A DNA stretch of 64,000 nucleotides from Amycolatopsis acididurans (lineage in GTDB: Bacteria > Actinomycetota > Actinomycetes > Mycobacteriales > Pseudonocardiaceae): assembly GCF_012328925.1 (NCBI RefSeq), contig NZ_JAAXLS010000008.1, forward strand, positions 124,001-188,000. Reading direction: 5' to 3'. The notes beneath the pieces are model-generated. The model did not search any database. It worked only from the letters and a program-made list of their open reading frames with translations, and was not told where the DNA came from. Made by a program: the position numbers and the translations under genes. The number at the start of each line of letters is the position of its first letter. Within the stretch, counting starts at the first letter, position 1. This document shows positions 17,746-26,051 of this stretch, piece after piece.

Positions 17746-19379
17746 TCGGTGGGTCCTCCAGCCCTTTCCAGAATTTCGACCGTGCCCGCCGTGCCGTCGA
17801 CGCGCACGCGGTCCCCGGTGCGCAGCACCTGGGTCCCGTTCTTGGTGTTCATGACGCAGGGGATGTCGAGTTCGCGGGCCACGACGGCGGCGTGGCTGAG
17901 CATGCCGCCGATGTCGACGACGAGGGCCTGCGCCAGGAACATGAGCGAGACCCAAGCCGGATCGGTCGTGTGCGCCACGAGAATGTCGCCGGTGTCGATG
18001 TCGGCGTTCGACGGGTCGAGCACGACGACCGCGCGGCCTTCGATCGTACCCGACGAGGCACCGACGCCGGTGAGTGTGTTCTGCGGCGGTCCGTCGGCCA
18101 CGACGGGTGTGGCAGTGGGGCGCCCCGTCCATGCGGTCGGCACCTCCAGCGCCTGGTACCGGGCGCGCACCGCACGCCGTCGAGCCACCAGGTCGCGCAA
18201 GTCGCCGTCGAGCTCGCCGCGGAACTCATCACGCGTCAGGTAGAACGCGTCGTCAGGCTCGTCGAGAACCCCATCCGCGGTCAGAATCCCGCCGATGTGC
18301 CGTGCGGTGGCGCGGATGACGTCCAGCGCCTGCAGGTACGACACCTTGCCCACGCCGCGCAGTGGAACGTACTTACGGGCGAGCCGCAGCAGCACCCGGG
18401 CCTTCAGACGGGCGAGCCCACGAGTCGCGCCGAACAGCTGTCGTTCGGCGGCGGCACTTTCGTGCGCACCCTGCGTCTCGCCGTGCTCCGGCGCTGCGTT
18501 TTCGCCAAGCTCGCGGTACTGCTCGATCAGGCGGAGCACGGGAGCCGGGTTCTCACGCCAGACCACAGTGGACAGCTCACCTTCGCCGGGGCCGTGATAT
18601 CCGTGGCGCCCGAGGAAGGTCTCGAGATCGAGTTTGTCTCGGGAGACGGCCCACAGATCATCGAGTACGGCGCTTTCCTCGTGGGACCCCTGTCCGCGCA
18701 ACAGCACGGCGGGATCGGTGCCGGCCGCCTTGGCCGCATTCGTCAGTTGCTCGTACACCGGTTGGATGGCGCATGCGCTGATCACCGCCTGAGCCGCCAG
18801 GTTCTCCGCGAACCGGTCCATCGCCTCGTCCAGGAGCTCCCGTGCCTCATCCAGGGACAGGTTCGCGACCTGTGGTGTCCGTTCGCGCCACCACGCGTCG
18901 GTCGTGCGACGGAGATGCTGGAGCCGTTTGGCGATCTTGAGCAGCGTGCGCGGATAACGTACCGCGATCGCCGGTAGGCGGCGCAAAGACGGCCTGCTCT
19001 CGAAATCCGGTGGCACGAAGCCGAAGAAGTCGCGGGCCAGTGCCTCGCCGGACTGGCCGGGGATGAGGTCCCCGATCTCGCACAGGAAGTCGACGCGCAC
19101 GGCCATCCGGCCGAAGAAGACGTTGGTGATGCGCTCCATCGGATCGGCAGGGACTGCCTTGCGGGCGGTACTCAGCGCGCCCATGGCATGGAACGGGGCA
19201 CGCAGTCCGAGTTCGCTCGCCGGTACCCAGGCGCTCGCGCACAGGGGGGTCATCACTCCCGGCACCGCTTCGGCAAGGTTGATCGAGCTCCAGGAGGCAT
19301 CCGGGGGCGAATCGCTGTGGAGCGCGTTGGTTTCCTCGTCGAGGCCGACGGGGGGTTCGACACGGTCGGGCAGAGTCAT
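17742..19379 (-). CDS. PEP-utilising/rifampin-phosphotransferase-like protein with phospho-His domain (paralog)
   Basis: This 545-residue paralog of the protein at 13137 shares the helical middle (for example LGRHGYHGPGEGELS against TARHGYHGTNEGQLS) and the C-terminal swivelling domain GGMLSHAAVVARELDIPCV, with the phospho-acceptor His at about 496. It has no ATP-grasp domain. It is the first gene of the five-gene coupled block, 17 bp after the CoxIV-like gene. With its paralog and the dikinase-like protein it makes three phospho-His domains in one operon, suggesting a relay or two different acceptors. The N-terminal 60 residues diverge most from the paralog, so substrate specificity may differ. 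Confidence 0.82.
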   Translation of the reverse strand: MTLPDRVEPPVGLDEETNALHSDSPPDASWSSINLAEAVPGVMTPLCASAWVPASELGLRAPFHAMGALSTARKAVPADPMERITNVFFGRMAVRVDFLCEIGDLIPGQSGEALARDFFGFVPPDFESRPSLRRLPAIAVRYPRTLLKIAKRLQHLRRTTDAWWRERTPQVANLSLDEARELLDEAMDRFAENLAAQAVISACAIQPVYEQLTNAAKAAGTDPAVLLRGQGSHEESAVLDDLWAVSRDKLDLETFLGRHGYHGPGEGELSTVVWRENPAPVLRLIEQYRELGENAAPEHGETQGAHESAAAERQLFGATRGLARLKARVLLRLARKYVPLRGVGKVSYLQALDVIRATARHIGGILTADGVLDEPDDAFYLTRDEFRGELDGDLRDLVARRRAVRARYQALEVPTAWTGRPTATPVVADGPPQNTLTGVGASSGTIEGRAVVVLDPSNADIDTGDILVAHTTDPAWVSLMFLAQALVVDIGGMLSHAAVVARELDIPCVMNTKNGTQVLRTGDRVRVDGTAGTVEILERAGGPTE

Positions 19380-19396
19380 GACTCGATCCCCTTACG

Positions 19397-19672
19397 TCAC
19401 GGTAGGTGGTAGAAGGCCAGGAGCACGGCGCATCCGATCAGGCAGTACCCCTCGAAGATCCCGCGAAGGATGCGTGGCGCGTCGCGCAACTCCATGAAGT
19501 ACAGGCCGACGATCCGGACTTTGGCGAAGGCCACGATCAGCACGAGCGTGGTGGCCAGGCCGGGACCGAGACCGTGGTCGTGCCCGAGATACCAGGACAC
19601 GATGGTGGCGGCGGTCAATACCGCCCAGGCCAGTGAATAGCGGGTGGGTACCAGTGCGGTAAGCCTTGGCAT
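19397..19672 (-). CDS. Prokaryotic cytochrome c oxidase subunit IV-like protein
   Basis: This 91-residue protein has three hydrophobic segments (AWAVLTAATIVSWYLGHDHG, LATTLVLIVAFAKVRIVGLY, GYCLIGCAVLLAFYHLP). The family hallmark FAKVRIVGLYFMELRDAP matches COX4_pro proteins. The ATG at 19672 follows the CoxIII stop by 8 bases, with AGGAA upstream. Such subunits normally belong to a haem-copper oxidase or a NorE/NorF-type accessory pair. No catalytic subunit I is in this window, so the partner is either elsewhere in the genome or is not a terminal oxidase. Confidence 0.82.
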   Translation of the reverse strand: MPRLTALVPTRYSLAWAVLTAATIVSWYLGHDHGLGPGLATTLVLIVAFAKVRIVGLYFMELRDAPRILRGIFEGYCLIGCAVLLAFYHLP

Positions 19673-19680
19673 GGCTGTTC

Positions 19681-20259
19681 CTATCGCACGAAGTACAGCA
19701 GCGGGAACAAGACGATCCACAGCAGATCGACCAGATGCCAGAACGTCGCCCCGCCCTCGAGGAAACGGAAGGGGAGGGGCTGGTGGCGTGACTTGGCGAC
19801 GAGCGCGATCAGTACGCCGAGGCCGATCAGGACGTGGAAGAGGTGAACGCCGGTCAGGATGTAGAAGTAGAGGAAAAAGTCGTTGGTACCCGCCGTCAGG
19901 CCGTGCGCGATCTTGTCGTGATACTCCAGCGATTTCAGGGCCACGAAGGCCAGCCCGCAACCGAATGCTCCGGCGAACAACGCGGGTGCGGGTGAACCGG
20001 CGCGGCGCCGTGCGGCGCGTACGCCGGTGGCGACGAAGAGCGAGCCGGTGAGCAGCAACAGCGTGTACGCCACCCCGTAAGCCGGGTTGAGTGCTTTCTG
20101 GGCGGCCGCGAAACGCTCGGGCTGGCTCGCCCGCGCGTGCAGGTAGGTGGCGAAGAAGACCGTGAAAACGACCAGATCGCCGAAGATCAGGACCCAGACA
20201 CCCGGCTCGCCCGGCACGTGACGCGAGCGAGCCGGACGCGTTGCGGCAGCCGTCGCCAT
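19681..20259 (-). CDS. Cytochrome c oxidase subunit III family protein (NorE-like)
   Basis: This 192-residue membrane protein has five hydrophobic segments and the subunit III/NorE blocks GEPGVWVLIFGDLVVFTVFF near the N-terminus, FFLYFYILTGVHLFHVLIGL and FWHLVDLLWIVLFPLLYF. The ATG at 20259 overlaps the previous stop by one base (TGATG). The length fits the short NorE-like group rather than full 260-residue CoxIII. It is paired with the CoxIV-like gene below. The longer reading to 20991 lies in the upstream gene and is a shadow. Its presence in a catabolic operon without subunit I is unusual. Confidence 0.87.
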   Translation of the reverse strand: MATAAATRPARSRHVPGEPGVWVLIFGDLVVFTVFFATYLHARASQPERFAAAQKALNPAYGVAYTLLLLTGSLFVATGVRAARRRAGSPAPALFAGAFGCGLAFVALKSLEYHDKIAHGLTAGTNDFFLYFYILTGVHLFHVLIGLGVLIALVAKSRHQPLPFRFLEGGATFWHLVDLLWIVLFPLLYFVR

Positions 20260-20978
20260 CACGCGACCGCTGCGGCCGTGCCGGCCTCTTCCCGCTCCTG
20301 CCTGGCGATCGCCTGCAGCAGCGGTACCGCGTTGACGAAGAACCAACTTCCGAAGACCACCAGCGGGATCCAGAACGCGAACACCCCGTTCCAGGCGAAG
20401 GGGCCCGTGTGGAAGATGATGTCGAGGATGCCGGGCGCGAACAACACGGCGCACCAAAGGTTGTAGTAGCCGACCCAGCGCGGGAACACCGGAACGGCGC
20501 GGCGGTCGGCGAACACGGTGAGCGCGAGCGCGATGGCCTGCACGATCGGCGGCGCGATGAACCCGATGAACGGAAGCCAGCCCAGGTCGTTGAGCGCCTG
20601 GGTGATCTCGGGGGAGCTGCTGCCGGCTCGGTAGGCCGCGGCGGCCCAGGCGAACATCGGGAACACGATCAGCAGAGGCAGGACGGATCCCGCGACCAGC
20701 TGAGTCACGGCCAGCGGCGCCCACCTGCCCTCGGCCCTTCGCATCTGCAGGGCAAGCGCCACGGTCCAGGGGAAGCCGAGACCGGCGGCGACCATCGAGA
20801 TGATCAGGCCCGGCTGGATGCGCGACCGGTGCTCCACGTAGAAGCGCGCCACCTCCTCCGCACTCAGATGGGGTGACGGCGGCGGTACGAGCCCGGCCAC
20901 GAACCAGAAGCCGATCAGGAAGACGACGATCATCGCCGGCCCGGCCCATGCGCACAGGCGCTGTGTTTTGGTGTTCAT
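20259..20978 (-). CDS. Polytopic membrane protein of unknown function
   Basis: This 239-residue protein has about six hydrophobic segments (AGPAMIVVFLIGFWFVAGLV, VLPLLIVFPMFAWAAAAYRA, FAPGILDIIFH, FWIPLVVFGSWFFVNAV). I do not recognise a named family. A short soluble stretch after the first segment (SPHLSAEEVARFYVEHRSRI) resembles small actinobacterial membrane proteins found near oxidases and catabolic genes. It is the first gene of the minus-strand operon and begins 29 bp from a regulon operator at 21007. It is co-transcribed with the CoxIII/CoxIV pair and may be a partner of them. Confidence 0.75.
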   Translation of the reverse strand: MNTKTQRLCAWAGPAMIVVFLIGFWFVAGLVPPPSPHLSAEEVARFYVEHRSRIQPGLIISMVAAGLGFPWTVALALQMRRAEGRWAPLAVTQLVAGSVLPLLIVFPMFAWAAAAYRAGSSSPEITQALNDLGWLPFIGFIAPPIVQAIALALTVFADRRAVPVFPRWVGYYNLWCAVLFAPGILDIIFHTGPFAWNGVFAFWIPLVVFGSWFFVNAVPLLQAIARQEREEAGTAAAVA

Positions 20979-21006
20979 CGAACCGCTCCATCGAGGATCG
21001 TGAGTT

Positions 21007-21022
21007 TTTAATCGTAGTTAAA
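21007..21022. promoter_or_regulatory. Regulon operator, copy 3 (minus-strand oxidase/dikinase operon)
   Basis: TTTAATCGTAGTTAAA matches the consensus except at the two central bases. It lies 29 bp before the start of the membrane protein at 20978. The divergent ligase gene at 21114 has its own copy. Confidence 0.72.
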
Positions 21023-21080
21023 ATAGCTGGTTTCAGGCCGGCACGCCAGTGGTCTTGCTAGCGGCGATGCGGTGACTTAT

Positions 21081-21096
21081 TCTAATCTCAATTAAA
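21081..21096. promoter_or_regulatory. Regulon operator, copy 4 (ligase/Rieske operon)
   Basis: TCTAATCTCAATTAAA lies 17 bp before the ATG at 21114, with one central mismatch to the consensus. A likely -10 (TATTCT at 21078) with TTGCTA 17 nt upstream overlaps its left edge, so binding would block this promoter. Confidence 0.75.
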
Positions 21097-21113
21097 GAGG
21101 AAGGGAGGCGGAT

Positions 21114-22817
21114 ATGAGTCAGGACATCGGTGAGCGGCGGGCGGCGCTTCTCGCGGCGTATCCGCGCTGGGTGCCGCGCACCCTCGGCTCCTGGCTCGAT
21201 CACTGCGCCGACCGCCATGGTGACCGGCCGTTCATCATCGGTCTCGATGACACCCTGAGCTACGAGCGGACCGCCGAATGGTCGGCGCGGCTGGCCGACG
21301 GCCTGGTCGCACTCGGCGTGAGTACGGGCGACCGGGTCGGACTGCTGATGGCGAATCATCTCGAGTTCGCGCCCCTGAAGTTCGCGATCGCGCGTGCCGG
21401 CGCTGTGGCCGTGCCGTTCAACTACCTGTACCGGAAGGACGAGCTGGCCTACGTACTCGCGCAGTCCGGCTGCCGGGTGCTTGTCACGATGACCGGGCAC
21501 GGTGAGCTCGACTACCTCTCGATGCTCGACGAGGCCGCACCCGGGTGGCAACACGGTCCGACGAAGGAGCTCCCCGAACTCGTCCACGTCGTCCAGCTCC
21601 CGACGGGGGGCGCGCGGCGAGCTGGAGTGCCCACGGTGGCCGAGCTGGCCGAGCTCGGCGCACGGCATACCATGCCACGCGATCGGCCCGCGTCCGAACC
21701 CGGCGATGTCGCCGACATCCTGTACACCAGCGGTACGACCGGCTCGCCGAAGGGCGTGTGCGTGACACACGACGCGGTGCTGCGCACGGCGTTCGCGTCC
21801 GCGCTGACCCGGGGTTTCGAGGACGGCCGGCGGATCGTCTTCGCGTTGCCGTGCTACCACATGTTCGGCTACGTCGAGGGTTTGCTGGCCGCGATGGTCG
21901 CCGGTGGCGCGGTCATCCCGCAGCCGAGGTTCGACCCCGTCGGCTACTTCACCGCCATTGAGCGGTATCGCGCCACCGACGTCCTGTGTGTCCCGACGAT
22001 GACCGTGGCGCTGCTGGAGCACCCCCGGCGCGCGGAGTTCGACCTTTCCTCGGCGTTCGCGATGCTGTCCGGTGCCGCGCCGGCCCCGGTCTGGCTCTGG
22101 GAGCGCGTGCGTGACGAGCTTGGCATCTGCGAGATCACCACGGGCTACGGCATGACCGAATGCGGTGGCGCGATGACCCTCACGCTGCCTGAGGACAGCT
22201 CGGCACGCACGGCCGAGACGGTCGGGAAGCCCAAGTTCGCCGGCCCGGCCGGGCTTCCCGGCAGCGGTGACCTCGTCGAGTACCGCACCGCCGACCCGAT
22301 CACCGGAAATCTGCTGCCGCATGGGACCGAAGGCGAACTGGTGTCGCGCGGACCCACGGCCATGCTCGGTTTCTGGCGTAAACCGGACGAGACGGCGGCC
22401 GCCTTTCACGACGGGTGGCTGCGCTCGGGCGATCTGGGCGTGGTCGGCGAGGACGGCTATCTCCGGTTGACCGGACGGAGCAAGGAACTCTACAAGTCCG
22501 GCGGCGAACTCGTCATGCCGAAGGAGATCGAGGAACTGCTCAGCGCATACCCGGGAATCAGCCAGGTGTACGCCGTGGGTGTTCCGGATGAGCGGTGGGG
22601 CGAGGCCGGCTGCGTCTGTGTTGTGCGCACGCCGGGTTCGACGGTGGGACAGCGCGAGATCCTCGACCTGTGCGCCGCGAAGCTGGCCCGTTTCAAAGTG
22701 CCCAAACGCGTGCTGTTCCTCGAACCGGACGAGCTGCCCACCACACCCACCGGAAAGGTGCAGAAGTTCCGGCTGGCGGAGATCGCCGCGAGACTACTGG
22801 AAAAGAGCGAGGTATGA
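21114..22817 (+). CDS. Acyl-CoA synthetase (AMP-forming)
   Basis: This 567-residue ANL-family ligase has an intact P-loop (LYTSGTTGSPKGVCVTHDA), the A5 block TGYGMTECGG, the A7/A8 region RSGDLGVVGEDGYLRLTGR with SKELYKSGGELVMPKE, and the C-terminal lysine block PTTPTGKVQKFRL. GGGAGG lies 6 nt before the ATG. It is the first gene of an eight-gene operon and overlaps the Rieske gene by 4 bases. The tight link suggests that the ligase and oxygenase act in the same route, either CoA activation before ring oxidation or activation of the oxygenase product. The substrate is unknown. Confidence 0.93.
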   Translation: MSQDIGERRAALLAAYPRWVPRTLGSWLDHCADRHGDRPFIIGLDDTLSYERTAEWSARLADGLVALGVSTGDRVGLLMANHLEFAPLKFAIARAGAVAVPFNYLYRKDELAYVLAQSGCRVLVTMTGHGELDYLSMLDEAAPGWQHGPTKELPELVHVVQLPTGGARRAGVPTVAELAELGARHTMPRDRPASEPGDVADILYTSGTTGSPKGVCVTHDAVLRTAFASALTRGFEDGRRIVFALPCYHMFGYVEGLLAAMVAGGAVIPQPRFDPVGYFTAIERYRATDVLCVPTMTVALLEHPRRAEFDLSSAFAMLSGAAPAPVWLWERVRDELGICEITTGYGMTECGGAMTLTLPEDSSARTAETVGKPKFAGPAGLPGSGDLVEYRTADPITGNLLPHGTEGELVSRGPTAMLGFWRKPDETAAAFHDGWLRSGDLGVVGEDGYLRLTGRSKELYKSGGELVMPKEIEELLSAYPGISQVYAVGVPDERWGEAGCVCVVRTPGSTVGQREILDLCAAKLARFKVPKRVLFLEPDELPTTPTGKVQKFRLAEIAARLLEKSEV

Positions 22818-24088
22818 CCGTAACCGTCCCAGCACAGTCCACATCGGAGGGCAAGTACTCGCGGCTGATCGAGCCGACGCGGGTACACAGCTCGCTCTAC
22901 ACCGACCCAGCCGTCTTCGCCGAGGAACTGGCGAAGATCTGGTACCGGACGTGGATCTACGTCGGGCACGTCAGCGAGGTACCGGAGCCGAACGACTACG
23001 TGCGCAAGACGATCGGCCCTCAGGACGTGATCCTGACCCGGGACGCCGACGGTGAGGTGCACGTCGTGTTCAACCGGTGTGCGCACCGGGCGAACCTGGT
23101 GTGCGACGACGCGCGAGGCAACTCCAGTTCGTTCCGGTGCCCCTACCACGGGTGGACCTACCGCAACACCGGCGAACTGCTCGGCTACCCGTACAAGAAG
23201 GGTTACGGCGGCCGGGGCAAACTCGAGCTGGGGCTCGGCCGGGTGCCGCGCATGGAGATCTACCGCGGCTTCGTGTTCGCCAGCCTCGCCGCCGACGGGC
23301 CGGACCTCGCCGAACATCTGGGGGAGGCGGCCGGCGAGCTGGACCGGCTCGTCCGGCTGTCCCCCGAGGGAAAGGTCGAGCTGACCGCGGGCTGGCTCAA
23401 ACACCGGACGCGGGCGAACTGGAAGCTGCTGGCGGAGAACGAGACCGACGGCTACCACCCCCAGTTCGTGCACGGTTCGATCTTCAGTGTCACCGGCAGC
23501 CCGATCGGGCCGCTCTACAGTGACAACTCGACCGCGGTGACCCGCGCACTGGGCAACGGGCACAGCGAGAACGATCTGCGCCCGGAGTTCCGCAGGTTCG
23601 GGGAGCCGATGCGCTGGTTCGGCACCACGGAATCGCGGGTGCCCGAATACGTGGCGCGTATGCGCGAGGCGCACGGGCCCGCTGCGGAGGACATCCTCGT
23701 CGAGGGCTCACCACACGTGATGATCTTCCCCAACCTGTTCGTCGCGGAGATCCAGCTTTTCGTTATCCAGCCGCTGTCGGTCGCCGAATGTGTGCAGCAC
23801 GCGACGGCCGTCCAGTTCAAGGGCGCGCCGGAACTGAATCGGCGGATGGTGTCGCAGACCATCGGCTCCGTGGGCCCGGCCGGGATGCTGCTCGCCGACG
23901 ACACCGAGATGTACGAGCGCAACCAGCGGGGGCTGGGCATGGTGCGTCCCGAGTGGGTCGACATCCGGCGTGGCCTGGAGCGCGAGGTGACCGACGAGCG
24001 TGGGCTTCGTGTCGGCACGGCGACCGATGAGACCGGCATGCGTGCGTTCTGGTCCCACTACAAGACGTTGATGGAGAAGGAAGCATGA
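22814..24088 (+). CDS. Rieske ring-hydroxylating oxygenase, alpha subunit
   Basis: This 424-residue protein contains the Rieske [2Fe-2S] site C89-x-H91 ... C109-x2-H112 (CAHRANLV and CPYHGW) and the mononuclear iron site ENETDGYHPQFVH (His215 and His220, with Asp212 as the bridge). The length is normal. ATG 22814 overlaps the ligase stop (ATGA); the longer reading is a shadow. A beta subunit follows, so this is an alpha3beta3-type oxygenase. Electrons would come from a ferredoxin/reductase; the pair at 30.8-32.2 kb is a candidate, although its ferredoxin is of the 3Fe-4S type usual for P450s. Confidence 0.94.
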   Translation: MTVTVPAQSTSEGKYSRLIEPTRVHSSLYTDPAVFAEELAKIWYRTWIYVGHVSEVPEPNDYVRKTIGPQDVILTRDADGEVHVVFNRCAHRANLVCDDARGNSSSFRCPYHGWTYRNTGELLGYPYKKGYGGRGKLELGLGRVPRMEIYRGFVFASLAADGPDLAEHLGEAAGELDRLVRLSPEGKVELTAGWLKHRTRANWKLLAENETDGYHPQFVHGSIFSVTGSPIGPLYSDNSTAVTRALGNGHSENDLRPEFRRFGEPMRWFGTTESRVPEYVARMREAHGPAAEDILVEGSPHVMIFPNLFVAEIQLFVIQPLSVAECVQHATAVQFKGAPELNRRMVSQTIGSVGPAGMLLADDTEMYERNQRGLGMVRPEWVDIRRGLEREVTDERGLRVGTATDETGMRAFWSHYKTLMEKEA

Positions 24089-24570
24089 CCGCGGCCACGG
24101 CGCTCGACCTGCGCGACATCGAACGGTTCCTTTACCGCGAGGCGCGGTATGCCGACACCCACGACTACGACGCCTGGGAGGCGCTGTGGACCGACGATGC
24201 GCTGTACTGGGTTCCGGCCGGCTCGCCCGATATCGATCCGCTGCGCGAGATGTCGGTCGTGTACGACAACAGGAGCCGAATTTCCACCCGCTTGCGCCAG
24301 TTGCGGACCGGCAAGCGTTACGCGCAGGCCCCGCCGTCGAATCTGAGCCGGGTCGTCGGCAATGTCGAGGTGCTGGGCCACGAAGGTGACGATGTCGTGG
24401 TCGGTGCGACCTTTCAGCTGGTCGAGTCGCGGGCACGCGGTGTCGAACTGTGGGCGGGCAGAGTGACCTACCGGCTGCGGGTCGTGGCCGGCGAGATCCG
24501 CCTGGCGTACAAGAAGGTCGTTCTCGTCAACAGCGACGAGGCGATCCCGACGATGTCGTTCCTCATCTGA
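24085..24570 (+). CDS. Ring-hydroxylating oxygenase, beta subunit
   Basis: This 161-residue small subunit has the NTF2-like (alpha+beta barrel) fold. Typical features are an N-terminal FLYREARYADTHDYDAWEAL and the following WTDDALYWVPAG, and a C-terminal AYKKVVLVNSDEAIPTM. The start overlaps the alpha stop by 4 bases. It is structural and stabilises the alpha hexamer assembly. A 69-residue gene of unknown role follows after 12 bp. Confidence 0.92.
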   Translation: MTAATALDLRDIERFLYREARYADTHDYDAWEALWTDDALYWVPAGSPDIDPLREMSVVYDNRSRISTRLRQLRTGKRYAQAPPSNLSRVVGNVEVLGHEGDDVVVGATFQLVESRARGVELWAGRVTYRLRVVAGEIRLAYKKVVLVNSDEAIPTMSFLI

Positions 24571-24582
24571 GGAGGGCGTCAC

Positions 24583-24792
24583 GTGGATGGGATCGTGGGC
24601 AGCGAGTTCGCCGAAGTCGGACTGCGGATCGATCACGCGGCGAACGGGCCGAGGCTGCGGCTGGAGGATCTGCGTTCCGGGCGGGTCCGGTACCTCGACG
24701 CGCTGGAGCTGGAAACCCTCGTGTGGCTGCCGCACCGGACGCTGCAGGACCTGGCGGATCCATCCGCCTACCGGTGGCGGGAGGACGGGTGA
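24583..24792 (+). CDS. Small protein of unknown function in oxygenase operon
   Basis: This 69-residue protein has a GTG start and GGAGG upstream. The sequence begins DGIVGSEFAEVGLRI and is rich in charged residues and leucine (RLRLEDLRSGRVRYLDALEL), with no membrane segment or cysteine pair. The stop overlaps the CoA-transferase start (GTGA). It is translated between the Rieske beta subunit and CoA-transferase, so it is likely real. It may be a small accessory or assembly protein, but I do not recognise the family. Confidence 0.72.
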   Translation: MDGIVGSEFAEVGLRIDHAANGPRLRLEDLRSGRVRYLDALELETLVWLPHRTLQDLADPSAYRWREDG

Positions 24793-26051
24793 CGGTTCAT
24801 CTCGATTCGCCGGGGAAACTCGACTTCGCCTGCTATGTCCGCCCTGGCGACACCGTGATCTGGGGTCAGGCGTGTGCTGAGCCGGTGGCACTCACCTCGC
24901 GCCTGCTGGAACGGCGCGCGGACATCGGCCGGTTCAGATGTTTTCTGGGCCTGCCGGCGGCCGGCACCGTCCAGGTCGAGCACGGTGACCGCGTGTCGTT
25001 CGTGTCCTACTGCGGAGCCGGCGGCAACCGCGCGTTGTGGCAGTCGGGGGCGCTGGACATCCTGCCCAGTCCCTATTCCGCGTTGCCCGCCCTGTTCGCT
25101 TCCCGCAGGTTCCCGATCGACGTGGTGCTGTTGCTGGTGCCACCGCCCGACGAGGACGGCAGATATTGCCTGGGGCTCGCGGAGGAGTACCTGCCTCCCG
25201 CCATCGATGCGGCGCGGGTGGTGATCGCGGAGGTGAGCGAGAACGTGCCGTGGGTACACGGGTCGAGGCTGCTCGACGAAACTGAGATCGACGTGATCGT
25301 CCACACCGTCACCGAACCCGCGGCGGCGGGGCGTAAACGGCCGGGGGCCGCGGAACGCAGAATCGCCGAGCTCGTCGCGGGCCTCGTCGAGGACGGTTCC
25401 ACGCTCCAGTGCGGCATCGGCGCGTTACCGGAGACGATCCTGCGCGCACTCGCCGGGCACCGCGATCTCGGTGTTCATTCGGGACTGGTCACCGATGCGG
25501 TGGCGGATCTGATGCAAGCCGGGGTGGTCACGAACGCGCGTAAGACCGTTGACCGGCACGTCAGCGTCGGCGGGATGCTGATGGGCAGTAAGCGCCTGTT
25601 CTCGTTCGCCCACCGCAACCCGGCGGTGCGGCTGCGCCCGACCGCCTACACACACGACCCCCGGGTGCTGGGTACGCAGCGCAAGTTCGTGGCGATCAAC
25701 TCCGCCCTTGAGGTCGACCTGACCGGACAGGTCAACGCCGAGATCGCGGCCGGGAACTACGTCGGAGCCGTGGGCGGCGCACTCGACTTCGTCCGGGGCG
25801 CACATGCCTCGCCGGGTGGCAAGGCGATCGTGGCCCTGCCCTCGGAGAGCGGTGGGCACAGCCGCATCGTCGGTGAGCTCCGGGGGCCGGTCAGCACGCC
25901 TCGCAGCGAGGTGGACTTCGTGGTCACCGAGCACGGCGTGGCGGATCTGCGCGGGCTCGGCCTCGCCGGGCGGCGCGAGGCGATGCTCGCCGTCGCGGCC
26001 CCCGGCCATCGTGCCGCGCTGACCGCATCGGATGTGAGGAGGACAGCATGA
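24789..26051 (+). CDS. Acetyl-CoA hydrolase/transferase family CoA-transferase
   Basis: This 420-residue two-domain protein belongs to the 4-hydroxybutyrate/acetate CoA-transferase family. An N-terminal domain is followed by the glycine-rich GIGALPETIL (about 209-218) and the catalytic-glutamate block SALEVDLTGQVNAE, with Glu308 as the probable CoA-thioester-forming residue. The C-terminal FVVTEHGVADLRGL is also typical. The GTG at 24789 overlaps the small upstream gene. It moves CoA between acids, allowing substrate activation or product release without ATP. It is followed by a thiolase with ATGA overlap. Confidence 0.88.
   Translation: MTVHLDSPGKLDFACYVRPGDTVIWGQACAEPVALTSRLLERRADIGRFRCFLGLPAAGTVQVEHGDRVSFVSYCGAGGNRALWQSGALDILPSPYSALPALFASRRFPIDVVLLLVPPPDEDGRYCLGLAEEYLPPAIDAARVVIAEVSENVPWVHGSRLLDETEIDVIVHTVTEPAAAGRKRPGAAERRIAELVAGLVEDGSTLQCGIGALPETILRALAGHRDLGVHSGLVTDAVADLMQAGVVTNARKTVDRHVSVGGMLMGSKRLFSFAHRNPAVRLRPTAYTHDPRVLGTQRKFVAINSALEVDLTGQVNAEIAAGNYVGAVGGALDFVRGAHASPGGKAIVALPSESGGHSRIVGELRGPVSTPRSEVDFVVTEHGVADLRGLGLAGRREAMLAVAAPGHRAALTASDVRRTA

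Noticed and set aside
19681..20991. A longer start for the CoxIII-like protein
   Set aside because: The extension is out of frame with, and lies over, the upstream membrane-protein gene and has no hydrophobic pattern of its own. The TGATG junction at 20259 gives a proper start.
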